DNA of 64,000 nucleotides from Bradyrhizobium sp. G127 (GTDB lineage Bacteria; Pseudomonadota; Alphaproteobacteria; Rhizobiales; Xanthobacteraceae). The notes under the pieces were generated by a model that was not told the DNA's origin, did no database searches, and was given only the letters and a program-made list of their open reading frames with translations. Shown here in pieces: positions 7,731 through 18,436 of the stretch; position 1 is the stretch's first letter, and every line of letters begins with the position of its first letter. The stretch spans positions 310,001-374,000 of the forward strand of contig NZ_JAKFGN010000003.1 of assembly GCF_021502575.1 (NCBI RefSeq), written 5' to 3'. A program made the translations under genes and the position numbers.

Positions 7731-9344
7731 GTGTTTTCAAACATTTTGAATTGCAGTCGTGCGCTTTTTCTCGCACTCATGTTGATTGCTGTCTCGGGTT
7801 TGTCGGCTTGGGCCGGACCTTTCGAGGATGCAGTTGCCCAGTTTGCCAATGACGATTTCTCCGACACGCAGGCTGGCGTCGGCGCGGTTGCGACCAGCGG
7901 CAATCCGCAGGCTTTCGCCATCATTAGCGCGCTTCAGGACGGTCGCCTGTTCGCGGACGCCGAAAGCAAGAAGGTTTTCATCAAGACGGCGGACGACAAG
8001 ATTCTGGACGCCGTCACCGGCGCGCCCGTCGCCGAGATGCCGGCCGATGCCAGCGCTGTGCGCCTCAACAACCGCCTGCGCGGCGTGGTGTCCGCGGCCC
8101 TTGGCGGCCTGACACTTTTGTCGCCGGACCCCGCCGCGCGCCTGCAGGCCGCGCAATCGGTTTTCAAGGCGCCCGACGAGGCGTTCCTGCCGGTGATCGA
8201 GGATGCGCTGAAGAAGGAAACCAGCCGCAACACCAAGCGGGCTTTCGCCGAGGCGAAAGCGGCGATCATCCTGTCCAAGGAGGACGCCAGCGAAGCCGAC
8301 AAGATCGACGCCATTGCCGTGATCCGCGCTCGCGGCGATCAGGACGCGCTGGCCATGCTCACCGGCCTGCCTGCGGATCAGCCGCCCGCGGTTGCGCGCG
8401 CCGCAGCGGCGGCCATCACTTCGATCAACAGCAGCCTTGCGATGTGGGCGGTGGCGCAGAACGCCTGGTACGGATTGTCGCTCGGCTCGGTGCTGCTGCT
8501 TGCCGCCATAGGTCTGGCGATCACCTTCGGCGTGATGGGCATCATCAACATGGCGCACGGCGAGATGGTGATGATCGGCGCCTATGTGACCTTCGTGGTG
8601 CAGGATGTCATACGCACCAGCTATCCGGCGCTGTTCGACTATTCCCTGCTGATCGCGTTGCCGCTGGCATTTCTGATCGCCGGCCTGATCGGCGTGCTGA
8701 TCGAGCGCATCATCATCCGCTTTCTCTACGGCCGCCCGCTGGAAACGCTGCTGGCGACCTGGGGCCTCTCGCTGGTGATCCAGCAAGCGGTACGCACCAT
8801 GTTCGGCCCCACCAATCGGGAGGTCGGCAATCCGTCATGGATGAGCGGCGCGTTCGAGATCGGACAACTGACCATTACCTATAACCGTCTCTGGATCGTG
8901 GTCTTCACCATTGCGGTGTTCTTCATTCTTCAGGCCATGCTGCGCTTCACGGCGCTCGGCCTTGAAATGCGTGCGGTCACACAGAACAGGCGCATGGCGG
9001 CGTCGATGGGCATCCCGACCTCGCGGGTCGATGCGCTGACCTTCGGCCTCGGCTCCGGCATCGCCGGCATCGCGGGTGTGGCGCTGTCGCAGATCGACAA
9101 TGTCAGTCCGAATCTCGGCCAGAGCTACATCATCGATAGCTTCATGGTCGTGGTGTTCGGCGGCGTCGGCAATCTGTGGGGCACGCTGGTCGGCGCGCTG
9201 ACGCTTGGCATGGCCAACAAGTTCCTGGAGCCGGTGGCCGGCGCAGTGCTCGCCAAGATCGCCATTCTGGTGCTCATCATCCTGTTCATTCAGAAACGGC
9301 CGCGCGGCCTGTTCGCGCTCAAGGGCCGGTCGGTGGAAGCATGA
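7731..9344 (+). CDS. urtB: Urea ABC transporter permease UrtB
   Basis: The inner-membrane permease of the urea importer, 537 residues, starting at GTG 7731. Residues 1-29 look like a signal sequence, and 30-235 form the periplasmic, alpha-helical extension peculiar to UrtB. From about 240 on it is a LivH-like multi-spanning permease (LSLGSVLLLAAIGLAITFGVMGIINMAHGEM; later FGGVGNLWGTLVGALTLG). It overlaps urtC by four bases (ATGA), indicating translational coupling. Confidence 0.95.
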   Translation: MFSNILNCSRALFLALMLIAVSGLSAWAGPFEDAVAQFANDDFSDTQAGVGAVATSGNPQAFAIISALQDGRLFADAESKKVFIKTADDKILDAVTGAPVAEMPADASAVRLNNRLRGVVSAALGGLTLLSPDPAARLQAAQSVFKAPDEAFLPVIEDALKKETSRNTKRAFAEAKAAIILSKEDASEADKIDAIAVIRARGDQDALAMLTGLPADQPPAVARAAAAAITSINSSLAMWAVAQNAWYGLSLGSVLLLAAIGLAITFGVMGIINMAHGEMVMIGAYVTFVVQDVIRTSYPALFDYSLLIALPLAFLIAGLIGVLIERIIIRFLYGRPLETLLATWGLSLVIQQAVRTMFGPTNREVGNPSWMSGAFEIGQLTITYNRLWIVVFTIAVFFILQAMLRFTALGLEMRAVTQNRRMAASMGIPTSRVDALTFGLGSGIAGIAGVALSQIDNVSPNLGQSYIIDSFMVVVFGGVGNLWGTLVGALTLGMANKFLEPVAGAVLAKIAILVLIILFIQKRPRGLFALKGRSVEA

Positions 9345-10522
9345 CGCCGTACCTGCTCACCCGCTCGCTCAACAAAAGCGCGACCGTCTTCCTGTTGATC
9401 GTGGCTGCCGTCGGCATTCTCGTGCCGCTGTCGAATCTGCTGCTGCCCGAGAATTCGCCGCTGCAGGTTCCGACCTATGTGATGGCGCTGTTCGGAAAAT
9501 ATCTCTGCTACGCGATCCTCGCGCTTTCCATCGACCTGATCTGGGGCTACTGCGGCATTCTCTCGCTCGGCCACGGCGCGTTTTTCGCGCTCGGCGGTTA
9601 TGCGATGGGCATGTATCTGATGCGGCAGATAGGCTCACGCGGTGTCTACGGTAATCCGGTGCTGCCGGATTTCATGGTGTTCCTGAATTACGCGAAGCTG
9701 CCGTGGTACTGGTATGGCTTCGACATGTTCTGGTTCGCGGCGCTGATGGTGCTGCTGGTCCCCGGCCTGCTCGCTTTCTGCTTCGGCTGGCTCGCGTTCC
9801 GGTCACGCGTCACCGGCGTGTATCTGTCGATCATCACGCAGGCCATGACCTACGCCTTGCTGCTGGCGTTCTTTCGTAACGATTTCGGCTTCGGCGGCAA
9901 TAACGGCCTGACCGATTTCAAGGACATCCTCGGTTTCAATGTGCAGGCGCAGGGCACGCGCGCTGTGCTGTTTGTATTGTCCTGTCTGGCGCTTGCGATC
10001 GCGTTCCTGATCTGCCGCGCCATCGTCACCTCGAAGCTCGGCAAGGTGCTGATCGCGATCCGCGATGCCGAATCCCGCACAAGATTCTTGGGCTACCGCG
10101 TCGAGAACTACAAGCTGTTCGTGTTCACGCTGTCGGCCTGCATGGCCGGCGTCGCCGGCGCGCTGTATGTGCCGCAAGTCGGCATCATCAATCCCGGTGA
10201 ATTCGCGCCGGGCAACTCGATTGAGGCCGTGATCTGGGTGGCAGTCGGCGGCCGCGGCACCCTGACCGGCGCGGCGCTGGGTGCCATCGTGGTCAACTAT
10301 GCGAAAACCGTGTTCACCTCCGGACCGCTCGCGCCGTACTGGCTGTTCATGCTCGGCGCGCTGTTCATCCTGGTGACGCTGCTGCTGCCGAAGGGCATCG
10401 TCGGCTCCGTCAAGGAATGGTGGGGCAAGCGGCAGGACCAGCTCGACCCCAACGCGGCAAGCGCCGCGGCGGAAGACGGCGTCACCAAACCAGGTCTGTC
10501 TAAAACAAGTTTGGCGGAGTAG
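9341..10522 (+). CDS. urtC: Urea ABC transporter permease UrtC
   Basis: The second permease, LivM-like, 393 residues. ATG 9341 overlaps the urtB stop; a longer in-frame start would lie well inside urtB and is discounted. About nine membrane segments, with family motifs LIWGYCGILSLGHGAFFALGGY and EAVIWVAVGGRGTLTGAALGA. The C-terminal tail (WWGKRQDQLDPNAASAAAEDG) is cytoplasmic. It is followed four bases later by urtD. Confidence 0.95.
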   Translation: MTPYLLTRSLNKSATVFLLIVAAVGILVPLSNLLLPENSPLQVPTYVMALFGKYLCYAILALSIDLIWGYCGILSLGHGAFFALGGYAMGMYLMRQIGSRGVYGNPVLPDFMVFLNYAKLPWYWYGFDMFWFAALMVLLVPGLLAFCFGWLAFRSRVTGVYLSIITQAMTYALLLAFFRNDFGFGGNNGLTDFKDILGFNVQAQGTRAVLFVLSCLALAIAFLICRAIVTSKLGKVLIAIRDAESRTRFLGYRVENYKLFVFTLSACMAGVAGALYVPQVGIINPGEFAPGNSIEAVIWVAVGGRGTLTGAALGAIVVNYAKTVFTSGPLAPYWLFMLGALFILVTLLLPKGIVGSVKEWWGKRQDQLDPNAASAAAEDGVTKPGLSKTSLAE

Positions 10523-10526
10523 GCGC

Positions 10527-11288
10527 ATGAATGTCATGGACACCCGCGCCACCTCCGCCATGCTCTATCTGGACGGCGTGCACGTCTCGTTCGACGGCTT
10601 CCACGCCATCAACAACCTGTCGCTGACCATTGCGCCGGGCGAGATGCGCGCCATCATTGGTCCCAACGGCGCCGGCAAGACCACGATGATGGATATCATC
10701 ACCGGCAAGACCAAACCTGACGAGGGCGACGTGCTGTTCGACGGCAGGGTCGATCTGACACGACTCGACGAAACCCAGATCGCCGAACTCGGTATCGGCC
10801 GCAAATTTCAGAAACCGACGGTGTTCGAAAGCCAGACCATCGAGGATAATCTGCTGCTGGCGCTGAACGTCGATCATCGTGTGCGCGGCACGCTGTTCTG
10901 GCGCGAGTCGCGCGATGAATCCGAACGGATCGATCGTGTGCTGGAGACCATCCGCCTGAAGGATTCCCGCGATCGCCTCGCCGGCGCGCTGTCGCACGGC
11001 CAGAAGCAGTGGCTGGAGATCGGCATGCTGCTGGCGCAGGATCCCAAGTTGCTTCTGGTCGACGAGCCGGTGGCGGGCATGACCGATGTGGAGACGCACC
11101 AGACCGCCGAACTGTTGAAAGAGATCAACAAGGATAAGACCGTGGTGGTGGTCGAACACGACATGACGTTTGTGCGCGAACTCGGCGTGCGCGTCACCTG
11201 CTTGCATGAAGGATCGGTGCTTGCGGAAGGTTCGCTCGATCAGGTCTCGTCGAACGAACGCGTCATCGAAGTGTATCTGGGGCGCTGA
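10527..11288 (+). CDS. urtD: Urea ABC transporter ATP-binding protein UrtD
   Basis: A LivG-type ATPase, 253 residues. Walker A GPNGAGKT (about residues 47-54), signature LSHGQKQ in place of LSGGQ as usual in UrtD, Walker B LLLVDEPVAGM, and switch His in VVEHDM. It pairs with UrtE to energise the UrtBC channel. ATG 10527 is preceded by GGAG; ATG three codons later is possible. The stop is two bases before urtE. Confidence 0.95.
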   Translation: MNVMDTRATSAMLYLDGVHVSFDGFHAINNLSLTIAPGEMRAIIGPNGAGKTTMMDIITGKTKPDEGDVLFDGRVDLTRLDETQIAELGIGRKFQKPTVFESQTIEDNLLLALNVDHRVRGTLFWRESRDESERIDRVLETIRLKDSRDRLAGALSHGQKQWLEIGMLLAQDPKLLLVDEPVAGMTDVETHQTAELLKEINKDKTVVVVEHDMTFVRELGVRVTCLHEGSVLAEGSLDQVSSNERVIEVYLGR

Positions 11289-11290
11289 TA

Positions 11291-11986
11291 ATGCTGAACG
11301 TCGACAACATCACTCTCTACTACGGCGCGGCGCAGGCGCTTCGCGGAGTCTCTCTGGCTGCGGAGCCGGGTAAGGTAACCTGTGTGCTTGGCCGCAACGG
11401 CGTCGGCAAGACCAGCCTGCTGCGCGCGCTGGTCGGACAGTATCCGATCAAGGACGGCTCAATCACGTTCGATGGCGCGGATATTCGCGGGTTGAAGCCT
11501 TATGAGCGCGCGCGCAAGGGGATGTCCTTCGTGCCGCAGGGGCGGGAGATCTTTCCGCTGCTCACGGTGGAGGAAAATCTCAGGACCGGCTTCGCGCCGC
11601 TGAAGCGGGAGGATCGCACCATTCCGGACGACGTGTTCTCATTGTTTCCGGTGTTGCAGACCATGCTCGGCCGACGCGGCGGCGACCTCTCCGGCGGCCA
11701 GCAGCAGCAACTGGCCATCGGCCGCGCGCTGGTGATGCGGCCGAAGCTGCTCCTGCTCGACGAGCCGACTGAGGGCATTCAGCCCTCGATCATCAAGGAC
11801 ATCGGCCGCGCCATTTCCTACCTGCGCAGCCTCGGCACCATGGCCATCGTGCTGGTTGAACAATATCTCGACTTTGCCTGTGAGCTCGGCGACAATTTCG
11901 CGGTCATGGATCGCGGTGCGGTCAAGTTCACCTGCGACCGCAGCAACCTCGATCCCGCCGAGATCAGTCGCCAGATGGCGCTCTGA
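11291..11986 (+). CDS. urtE: Urea ABC transporter ATP-binding protein UrtE
   Basis: A LivF-type ATPase, 231 residues. Walker A GRNGVGKT (about 33-40), Q-loop VPQGREIFP, signature LSGGQQQQ, Walker B LLLLDEPTEGIQPS, and H-loop region LVEQYLDFA. It completes the high-affinity urea importer directly upstream of ureD, so uptake and hydrolysis are probably co-transcribed. Confidence 0.95.
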   Translation: MLNVDNITLYYGAAQALRGVSLAAEPGKVTCVLGRNGVGKTSLLRALVGQYPIKDGSITFDGADIRGLKPYERARKGMSFVPQGREIFPLLTVEENLRTGFAPLKREDRTIPDDVFSLFPVLQTMLGRRGGDLSGGQQQQLAIGRALVMRPKLLLLDEPTEGIQPSIIKDIGRAISYLRSLGTMAIVLVEQYLDFACELGDNFAVMDRGAVKFTCDRSNLDPAEISRQMAL

Positions 11987-12016
11987 GTCGGACATAACCT
12001 GAACTGGCCGGGGTGG

Positions 12017-12853
12017 ATGCAGAGCGGGATCATATCGTTATCATCGGACACCTTCGCCGCCAACCGTGCGGTGGGCGCGGTAAGGTTCGACGTGCATGTG
12101 AAGGACGGCGCGACGCGCCGCCGCGAACTGCATGAATCGGGCTCCTTGCGCGTGCGCTTTCCGTCGCCGGAGCAGCAGGGTCTTTCCGCCGTGTTCGTCA
12201 ATACCGCGGGCGGCATCGCGGGCGGCGACCGTTTCGACATCGGCATCGCGGCCGCCGACGGCGCGCACCTGACCGTCACCACCGCTGCCGCCGAGAAGAT
12301 TTACCGCTCCCACGGGCCAGAGGCTCAGGTGAATATCGCGCTGCGCGCCGGGGCTGATGCCCGGCTCGCATGGCTGCCGCAGGAAACCATTTTGTTCGAT
12401 CAGGCCCGCGTGGCGCGGCGATTCGACATCGATCTGGCACAGAACGCTTCGCTGCTGTTGTGCGAGATCGTGGTGTTCGGCCGCGCGGCCATGGGCGAGG
12501 TCATGGCGCGGGGTAGTTTCACCGATCGTTGGCGGATGCGGATCGGCGGCAAGCTGGTATTCGCCGAGACGGTGCGGCTCCACGGCGACATCGCCGCCAA
12601 GCTTGCCAGCCGCGCGGTCGCCAATGGCGGTGTCGCCATCGGCACGGCGCTGATCGTGCCGGGCGATGAGTCCATCGTTGAACGTATTCGCGAAGTCTCC
12701 GATGCGTTCGGCGCCGAGGTCGGCGTCTCGGCATGGAACGGGTTTGCAATGGCGCGTTTCTGCGCACAAGATGCGGCGCGGCTCCGCGCCGATATGATGA
12801 AAGTGCTGGAACGTGTGAGTCCTTCGGGCTTGCCGCGGCTCTGGCTCAACTAG
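12017..12853 (+). CDS. ureD: Urease accessory protein UreD
   Basis: UreD (UreH) is the scaffold that binds apourease and, with UreF and UreG, delivers nickel. 278 residues. Conserved features are [38 protein letters not shown] and [24 protein letters not shown] 12017 follows GGGGTGG closely. It is 30 bases after urtE and first of the ure genes. Confidence 0.95.
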   Translation: MQSGIISLSSDTFAANRAVGAVRFDVHVKDGATRRRELHESGSLRVRFPSPEQQGLSAVFVNTAGGIAGGDRFDIGIAAADGAHLTVTTAAAEKIYRSHGPEAQVNIALRAGADARLAWLPQETILFDQARVARRFDIDLAQNASLLLCEIVVFGRAAMGEVMARGSFTDRWRMRIGGKLVFAETVRLHGDIAAKLASRAVANGGVAIGTALIVPGDESIVERIREVSDAFGAEVGVSAWNGFAMARFCAQDAARLRADMMKVLERVSPSGLPRLWLN

Positions 12854-12881
12854 GCTCAATTCCAATTCGGGTACGTTACGC

Positions 12882-13184
12882 ATGAATTTGTCTCCCCGTG
12901 AAAAAGACAAGCTGCTGATTTCCATGGCGGCGATCGTCGCCCGGCGGCGCCTCGAGCGCGGCGTCAAGCTCAATCATCCCGAAGCCATTGCGATCATCTC
13001 GGACTTCATCGTCGAAGGCGCGCGCGACGGCCGCAGCGTCGCCGAACTGATGAAGGCCGGCGCCGAGGTCATCACCCGCGCGCAATGCATGGACGGGATT
13101 CCGGAAATGATCCACGACATTCAGGTCGAGGCGACGTTTCCGGACGGAACGAAGCTCGTCACTGTTCACGAACCCATTCGTTAG
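12882..13184 (+). CDS. ureA: Urease gamma subunit
   Basis: The small structural subunit, 100 residues, the usual length. It is recognised by [35 protein letters not shown] and [24 protein letters not shown]. It assembles with UreB and UreC into the (UreABC)3 nickel enzyme that converts urea to ammonia and carbamate. Confidence 0.98.
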   Translation: MNLSPREKDKLLISMAAIVARRRLERGVKLNHPEAIAIISDFIVEGARDGRSVAELMKAGAEVITRAQCMDGIPEMIHDIQVEATFPDGTKLVTVHEPIR

Positions 13185-13185
13185 G

Positions 13186-13231
13186 GCCTGATCCCGAAAA
13201 GCGGGCAGCGGATTTCGGACAGATCATGCCC
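13186..13231 (+). repeat. Interspersed palindromic repeat between ureA and ureB
   Basis: CCTGATCCCGAAAAGCGGG, then GGATTTCGGACAGATCATG. The ends are imperfect inverted copies (CCTGATCcCGAAA / TTTCGGaCAGATCATG). This resembles the abundant short intergenic repeats of Bradyrhizobiaceae chromosomes. It lies inside the urease operon, so it is transcribed and could fold. Confidence 0.55.
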
Positions 13232-13250
13232 AGAATTAAAGGTAACAAAA

Positions 13251-13556
13251 ATGATCCCCGGTGAACTCTTCATCAAGGACGGCGATATCGAACTGAACGT
13301 CAAGCGCAAGACCGTGACGCTGACGGTAGCCAACACCGGCGACCGCCCCATTCAGGTCGGTTCGCACTATCATTTCTTCGAGACCAATCCGGCGCTGAAG
13401 TTCGACCGCAAAAAAGCGCGCGGCATGCGGCTCGATATTGCGGCGGGTACTGCCGTGCGCTTCGAGCCGGGGCAGACGCGTGATGTCAATCTCGTGGCGC
13501 TGGCCGGCAAGCGCGTGGTCTACGGCTTCCGCGGCGACGTGAGCGGCAAGCTGTAA
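13251..13556 (+). CDS. ureB: Urease beta subunit
   Basis: A structural subunit, 101 residues. Begins [16 protein letters not shown] and contains [40 protein letters not shown], both characteristic. Separate ureA and ureB genes are the usual bacterial form (fused in Helicobacter). It is 33 bases upstream of ureC. Confidence 0.98.
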   Translation: MIPGELFIKDGDIELNVKRKTVTLTVANTGDRPIQVGSHYHFFETNPALKFDRKKARGMRLDIAAGTAVRFEPGQTRDVNLVALAGKRVVYGFRGDVSGKL

Positions 13557-13589
13557 GCGACACAGGCAATTTCAGGACAGGGGCGCAGA

Positions 13590-15305
<1,716 letters not shown>

Positions 15306-15339
15306 GGTCCCGGCTCCAATAAGAAGCCGGGAGGATCCC

Positions 15340-15639
15340 TTGATTTACGTTGTTGCGACCTTGACCATCAAGCCTGAGACGCGTGCGGAACTGATAGAAG
15401 CGGCGAAAGCCTGCATCGCGGACACCCGCAAGGAAGCCGGAAACATCGCCTACGACCTGCACGAGAGCGTCACCGATCCCACCAAGCTGGTGTTCGTCGA
15501 GCAATGGGATAATGCCGAGGCGCTGGTGCCGCACCGCAAGGCGGAGCATATGAAGACCTTCGGTCGCGTTGTGGTGAATTGTCTCGCCGCGCCGCCGAAG
15601 ATCGAAGTCATCACGGCGGCCAATGTGGAGGTCCGATGA
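15340..15639 (+). CDS. ABM-domain (antibiotic biosynthesis monooxygenase-like) protein 1
   Basis: A 99-residue ferredoxin-like alpha/beta barrel monomer of the ABM/YgiN family (MIYVVATLTIKPETRAELIEAAKACIADTRKEAGNIAYDLHES, then LVFVEQWDNAEAL). It starts at TTG 15340 behind a strong GGGAGGA; the paralogue downstream has ATG at the same codon. It overlaps that gene (ATGA-type junction), so the two are coupled and may form a heterodimer. YgiN-type members oxidise quinols, but no substrate can be assigned. The position between ureC and ureE is unexpected. Confidence 0.85.
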   Translation: MIYVVATLTIKPETRAELIEAAKACIADTRKEAGNIAYDLHESVTDPTKLVFVEQWDNAEALVPHRKAEHMKTFGRVVVNCLAAPPKIEVITAANVEVR

Positions 15640-15935
15640 TCTACGTTGTCGCCACCACCAAGGTGAAGCCGGAAGGCCGCGCCGCTTATATCGCTGGCGC
15701 GAAGGCCTGCATGGCCGAGACCCACAAGGAAAAAGGCTGCGTGTCCTACGAACTCCACGCCAGTGTGAATGATCCGGACGTGTTCGTTTTTGTCGAGCGC
15801 TGGGAAACCCGCGACGATCTCACCGCCCACAGCCGCGCACCGCATCTGAAGGCGTGGCGTGAACTGTCCGCGCCGCTGAAGGCGTCGCCGACGGAGATCG
15901 AGATCATCAGCGGCGGGGAAGTGCAGAAGCTATGA
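15636..15935 (+). CDS. ABM-domain (antibiotic biosynthesis monooxygenase-like) protein 2
   Basis: A 99-residue paralogue of the preceding gene (same MIYVVAT start, [40 protein letters not shown]). ATG 15636 overlaps the upstream stop; a longer in-frame start would be buried in gene 1. The copies are diverged, so the duplication is old and both are kept. It ends 10 bases before ureE. Role in urease maturation or a side pathway is unknown. Confidence 0.85.
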   Translation: MIYVVATTKVKPEGRAAYIAGAKACMAETHKEKGCVSYELHASVNDPDVFVFVERWETRDDLTAHSRAPHLKAWRELSAPLKASPTEIEIISGGEVQKL

Positions 15936-15945
15936 GGCGGCTATC

Positions 15946-16566
15946 ATGATCCGCGCAACGCAGGTTCATCCGCCCGGCAGTTGGACCGCGGCCGCTGCCG
16001 ATACGGTGGTGCTCGATTTCGACGATCGGCACCGGCGGCGCATGGCAATGACCGGCACGCGCGGGCTGGAATTCCTGCTCGACCTTGCGGAAGCGGTGGC
16101 GTTGCGCGGCGGCGATGCGCTGGTGCTGGAAGACGGCCGGCTGGTCGAGGTAGTCGCAGCACCCGAGCCGCTGGTGGAAATCCGCGGCGCCGATCCGCAG
16201 CATCTGGTGCGGGTCGCGTGGCACCTCGGCAATCGTCATCTGCCGACGCAGATCGTCGGCAAGGGGCTGCGCATCCGGCGCGATCACGTCATCGAGGAGA
16301 TGGTGCGCGGTCTCGGCGCACGTGTGATCGCCATCGAAGCGCCGTTCGATCCGGAAGGCGGCGCCTATTCCGGCGGTAGCCATGCGGCCCACGGTCACGA
16401 CGATCACGGCCATCATGGTCACGATCACAAAGATCATGCCGGTCACAAGCACGCCGGCCACGATCACGACCACAAGCATCACGATCATGCGCACCACGAT
16501 TATGGTCAGGCTAAGCATGACCATGACCATCATCACGGCCATTCCCATGCTCATGATCGCAAATGA
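15946..16566 (+). CDS. ureE: Urease accessory nickel metallochaperone UreE
   Basis: UreE receives nickel and hands it to UreG, 206 residues. Residues 1-75 are the peptide-binding domain and 76-145 the metal-binding domain ([26 protein letters not shown], with the interface His). The tail from about residue 145 is extremely His-rich, 27 His in about 62 residues, and should store several Ni ions. The codons of the tail make a low-complexity DNA stretch (16380-16560). The 3' end overlaps the start of ureF. Confidence 0.95.
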   Translation: MIRATQVHPPGSWTAAAADTVVLDFDDRHRRRMAMTGTRGLEFLLDLAEAVALRGGDALVLEDGRLVEVVAAPEPLVEIRGADPQHLVRVAWHLGNRHLPTQIVGKGLRIRRDHVIEEMVRGLGARVIAIEAPFDPEGGAYSGGSHAAHGHDDHGHHGHDHKDHAGHKHAGHDHDHKHHDHAHHDYGQAKHDHDHHHGHSHAHDRK

Positions 16567-17275
16567 TCGTGGTCAGAGCCTTTCCCCCGAGGCTGAGGAA
16601 TCGGCTGCGCTGTTCCGGCTGATGACGTGGCTGTCGCCGTCGTTCCCGGTCGGGTCGTTTTCCTATTCCAGCGGCATCGAATGGGCGGTCGAAGCCGGCG
16701 ACGTCATCGACAGGAAGACGTTGCAGGATTGGCTGACGGCCATGCTGCTGAACGGCGCGGGTTTCTGCGACGGTCTGTTGCTGTGTCACGCCTGGCGCGC
16801 GGTTGACGCAGGCGATGGTGCGAAGCTCGGTGAGATCGCCGAACTCGCCGCTGCCTTCACGCCGTCGCGCGAACGCCATCTGGAAACCACTTCGCAGGGC
16901 CGCGCCTTTGTCGAGATCGCGCGATCGGCATGGACCTGCGATGCGCTGGATTTGCTGGCGTCGCACGTATCTACCCCGATCGCTTATCCGATAGCTGTCG
17001 GCGTGCTCGCGGCCGGACACCGCATTTCGTTGCCGCTGACGCTGCATGCGTTTCTTCATGCCACGACATCGAACTGGATCTCGGCGGGTGTGCGGCTCAT
17101 TCCGCTGGGGCAGACCGACAGTCAGCATGCGCTGGCGGCGCTTGAAGGCGTGATCGCCGCCACAGCGGAAAAATCGTTCAACGGCTCGCTCGACGATCTC
17201 GGCAGCGCAACGTTTCGCGCCGATCTGGCCGGCATGCGCCACGAGACGCAGTATACGAGGTTGTTCAGGTCATGA
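16553..17275 (+). CDS. ureF: Urease accessory protein UreF
   Basis: UreF is the GTPase-regulating partner in the UreDFG complex. 240 residues from ATG 16553; ATG 16547 is equally possible, and longer frames run antiparallel to nothing known because they only shadow the UreE His tail. Motifs: [27 protein letters not shown] and [21 protein letters not shown]. It overlaps ureE by 14 bases in another frame, so it is probably translationally coupled. Confidence 0.93.
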   Translation: MIANDRGQSLSPEAEESAALFRLMTWLSPSFPVGSFSYSSGIEWAVEAGDVIDRKTLQDWLTAMLLNGAGFCDGLLLCHAWRAVDAGDGAKLGEIAELAAAFTPSRERHLETTSQGRAFVEIARSAWTCDALDLLASHVSTPIAYPIAVGVLAAGHRISLPLTLHAFLHATTSNWISAGVRLIPLGQTDSQHALAALEGVIAATAEKSFNGSLDDLGSATFRADLAGMRHETQYTRLFRS

Positions 17276-17302
17276 CCAACCGCGAACAGAGGGATTGATC
17301 GC

Positions 17303-17944
17303 ATGGGTAGCAGCACGAACGGCCCGCTCCGCGTCGGTATCGGCGGCCCGGTCGGGTCGGGCAAGACGGCGCTGATGGATCTGCTCTGCAAGAGCATGCG
17401 GGAGCGTTACGACATCGCCGCCATCACCAACGACATCTACACCAAATGGGATGCGGAGTATCTGGTGCGTTCGGGGTCGCTGACCGCGGATCGCATCGCG
17501 GGGGTCGAGACCGGCGGCTGTCCGCATACCGCGATCCGCGAAGATGCCTCGATGAATCTCGCGGCGGTGGCGGACATGCGCCTGAAATTTCCCGATCTCG
17601 ATCTGGTGCTGATCGAATCCGGCGGCGACAATCTCGCGGCGACCTTTTCGCCGGAACTGGCGGACATCACCATCTACGTCATCGACGTTGCGGCCGGTGA
17701 CAAGATTCCCTCCAAGGGCGGTCCGGGCATCACGCGCTCCGACCTGCTGGTCATCAACAAGATCGATCTGGCTCCTTATGTCGGCGCGTCGCTTGAGAAG
17801 ATGGACGCGGATGCAAAGAGAATGCGCGGTGAACGGCCCTTCGTCATGACCAACCTGAAAAAAAGCGAAGGCCTCGACCGCATCATCCGCTTCATTGAAG
17901 CCAAGGGCGGCCTTCAGGCGCAGGTTCCTGCCAGGGCGAGCTGA
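17303..17944 (+). CDS. ureG: Urease accessory GTPase UreG
   Basis: A SIMIBI-class GTPase that carries nickel to apourease, 213 residues. P-loop GGPVGSGKT (14-22), nickel-binding CPH at 73-75 ([13 protein letters not shown]), ESGGDN, and base-specificity NKIDLAP. The N-terminus lacks the His-rich extension seen in some UreG proteins, consistent with the long His tail on UreE. It is the last ure gene; the next 490 bases hold no large gene. Confidence 0.97.
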   Translation: MGSSTNGPLRVGIGGPVGSGKTALMDLLCKSMRERYDIAAITNDIYTKWDAEYLVRSGSLTADRIAGVETGGCPHTAIREDASMNLAAVADMRLKFPDLDLVLIESGGDNLAATFSPELADITIYVIDVAAGDKIPSKGGPGITRSDLLVINKIDLAPYVGASLEKMDADAKRMRGERPFVMTNLKKSEGLDRIIRFIEAKGGLQAQVPARAS

Positions 17945-18002
17945 TCTCGCAGCGGGAACGGTGACTGTTCATCCCGGCGTTGTCCGCCCGGCGGGTGTTT
18001 CC

Positions 18003-18027
18003 GGAACGCGATGCCGCCGCTGGTGTT
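18003..18027 (+). promoter_or_regulatory. Possible EcfG-type promoter before 38-residue membrane protein
   Basis: GGAAC (18003-18007), 17 bases, then GTT (18025-18027). Spacing fits EcfG/RpoE2 promoters, but the start would fall almost on the ATG at 18036, implying a leaderless message. A chance match cannot be excluded. Confidence 0.35.
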
Positions 18028-18035
18028 AGCTCTTC

Positions 18036-18152
18036 ATGAGACAGGTACGTTCAGCAGCTCCAGCCAGAGACTACAGCAGCATTTTTCTTGCTGTCATTTT
18101 GTTCGGGATCGTCGCGGTGGTGGTCGGCCTCACCATGGCCGCGGTCCATTGA
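18036..18152 (+). CDS. Small single-pass membrane protein (hypothetical)
   Basis: A 38-residue frame, beginning MRQVRSAAPARDYSSIF and continuing into one strongly hydrophobic helix (LAVILFGIVAVVVGLTMAA). The shape (basic head, one helix, no tail) is that of many stress-induced membrane microproteins. It sits between ureG and the HWE kinase. A GGAAC/GTT element lies immediately upstream. No family recognised. Confidence 0.45.
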   Translation: MRQVRSAAPARDYSSIFLAVILFGIVAVVVGLTMAAVH

Positions 18153-18436
18153 CGACTCTCATTTCGCGCAATCCTTGCAGGTGGCGAGAGGTGGCCTCTT
18201 GACCAGCGAATTTACCATGCAAAAGCATATTTTCTCGTGGCGGGAACCAATTCGATACCTCTAAATTGGTCCATTCACTGTACATTCGGCGCGTGCCGAC
18301 TCGTTTTCAACGCCAGGCGCCATCAGAGTAATCATGAGTATCAATTCGGCCGCTGTATCTGATCGCTATTTCCGCCTGGTCCGCATTTCCTGCCGGCCAC
18401 CTGTTTCATTCCTCATGTCTTTCCCAGAGTAAGCGC
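18153..18436 (+). other. Intergenic leader of HWE kinase; no gene seen
   Basis: AT-richer spacer with a dyad CCAATT...AATTGG (18247-18270). GGAAC at 18243 is followed after 17 bases by ATT rather than GTT, a one-mismatch EcfG-like element. No convincing reading frame. Confidence 0.35.

Noticed and set aside
16382-16552. N-terminal extension of UreF rich in Thr/Ile/Met
   Set aside because: It is the +1 frame of the UreE His-rich tail codons; UreF proteins begin near position 16553.
16380-16560. Repetitive DNA that resembles a repeat array
   Set aside because: The periodicity comes from His/Asp/Gly codons of UreE; there are no uniform repeats with unique spacers, so it is not a CRISPR.
18243-18267. 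EcfG-like promoter for the HWE kinase
   Set aside because: The -10 is ATT rather than GTT and it lies 170 bases from the gene; below the standard used for the other sites.
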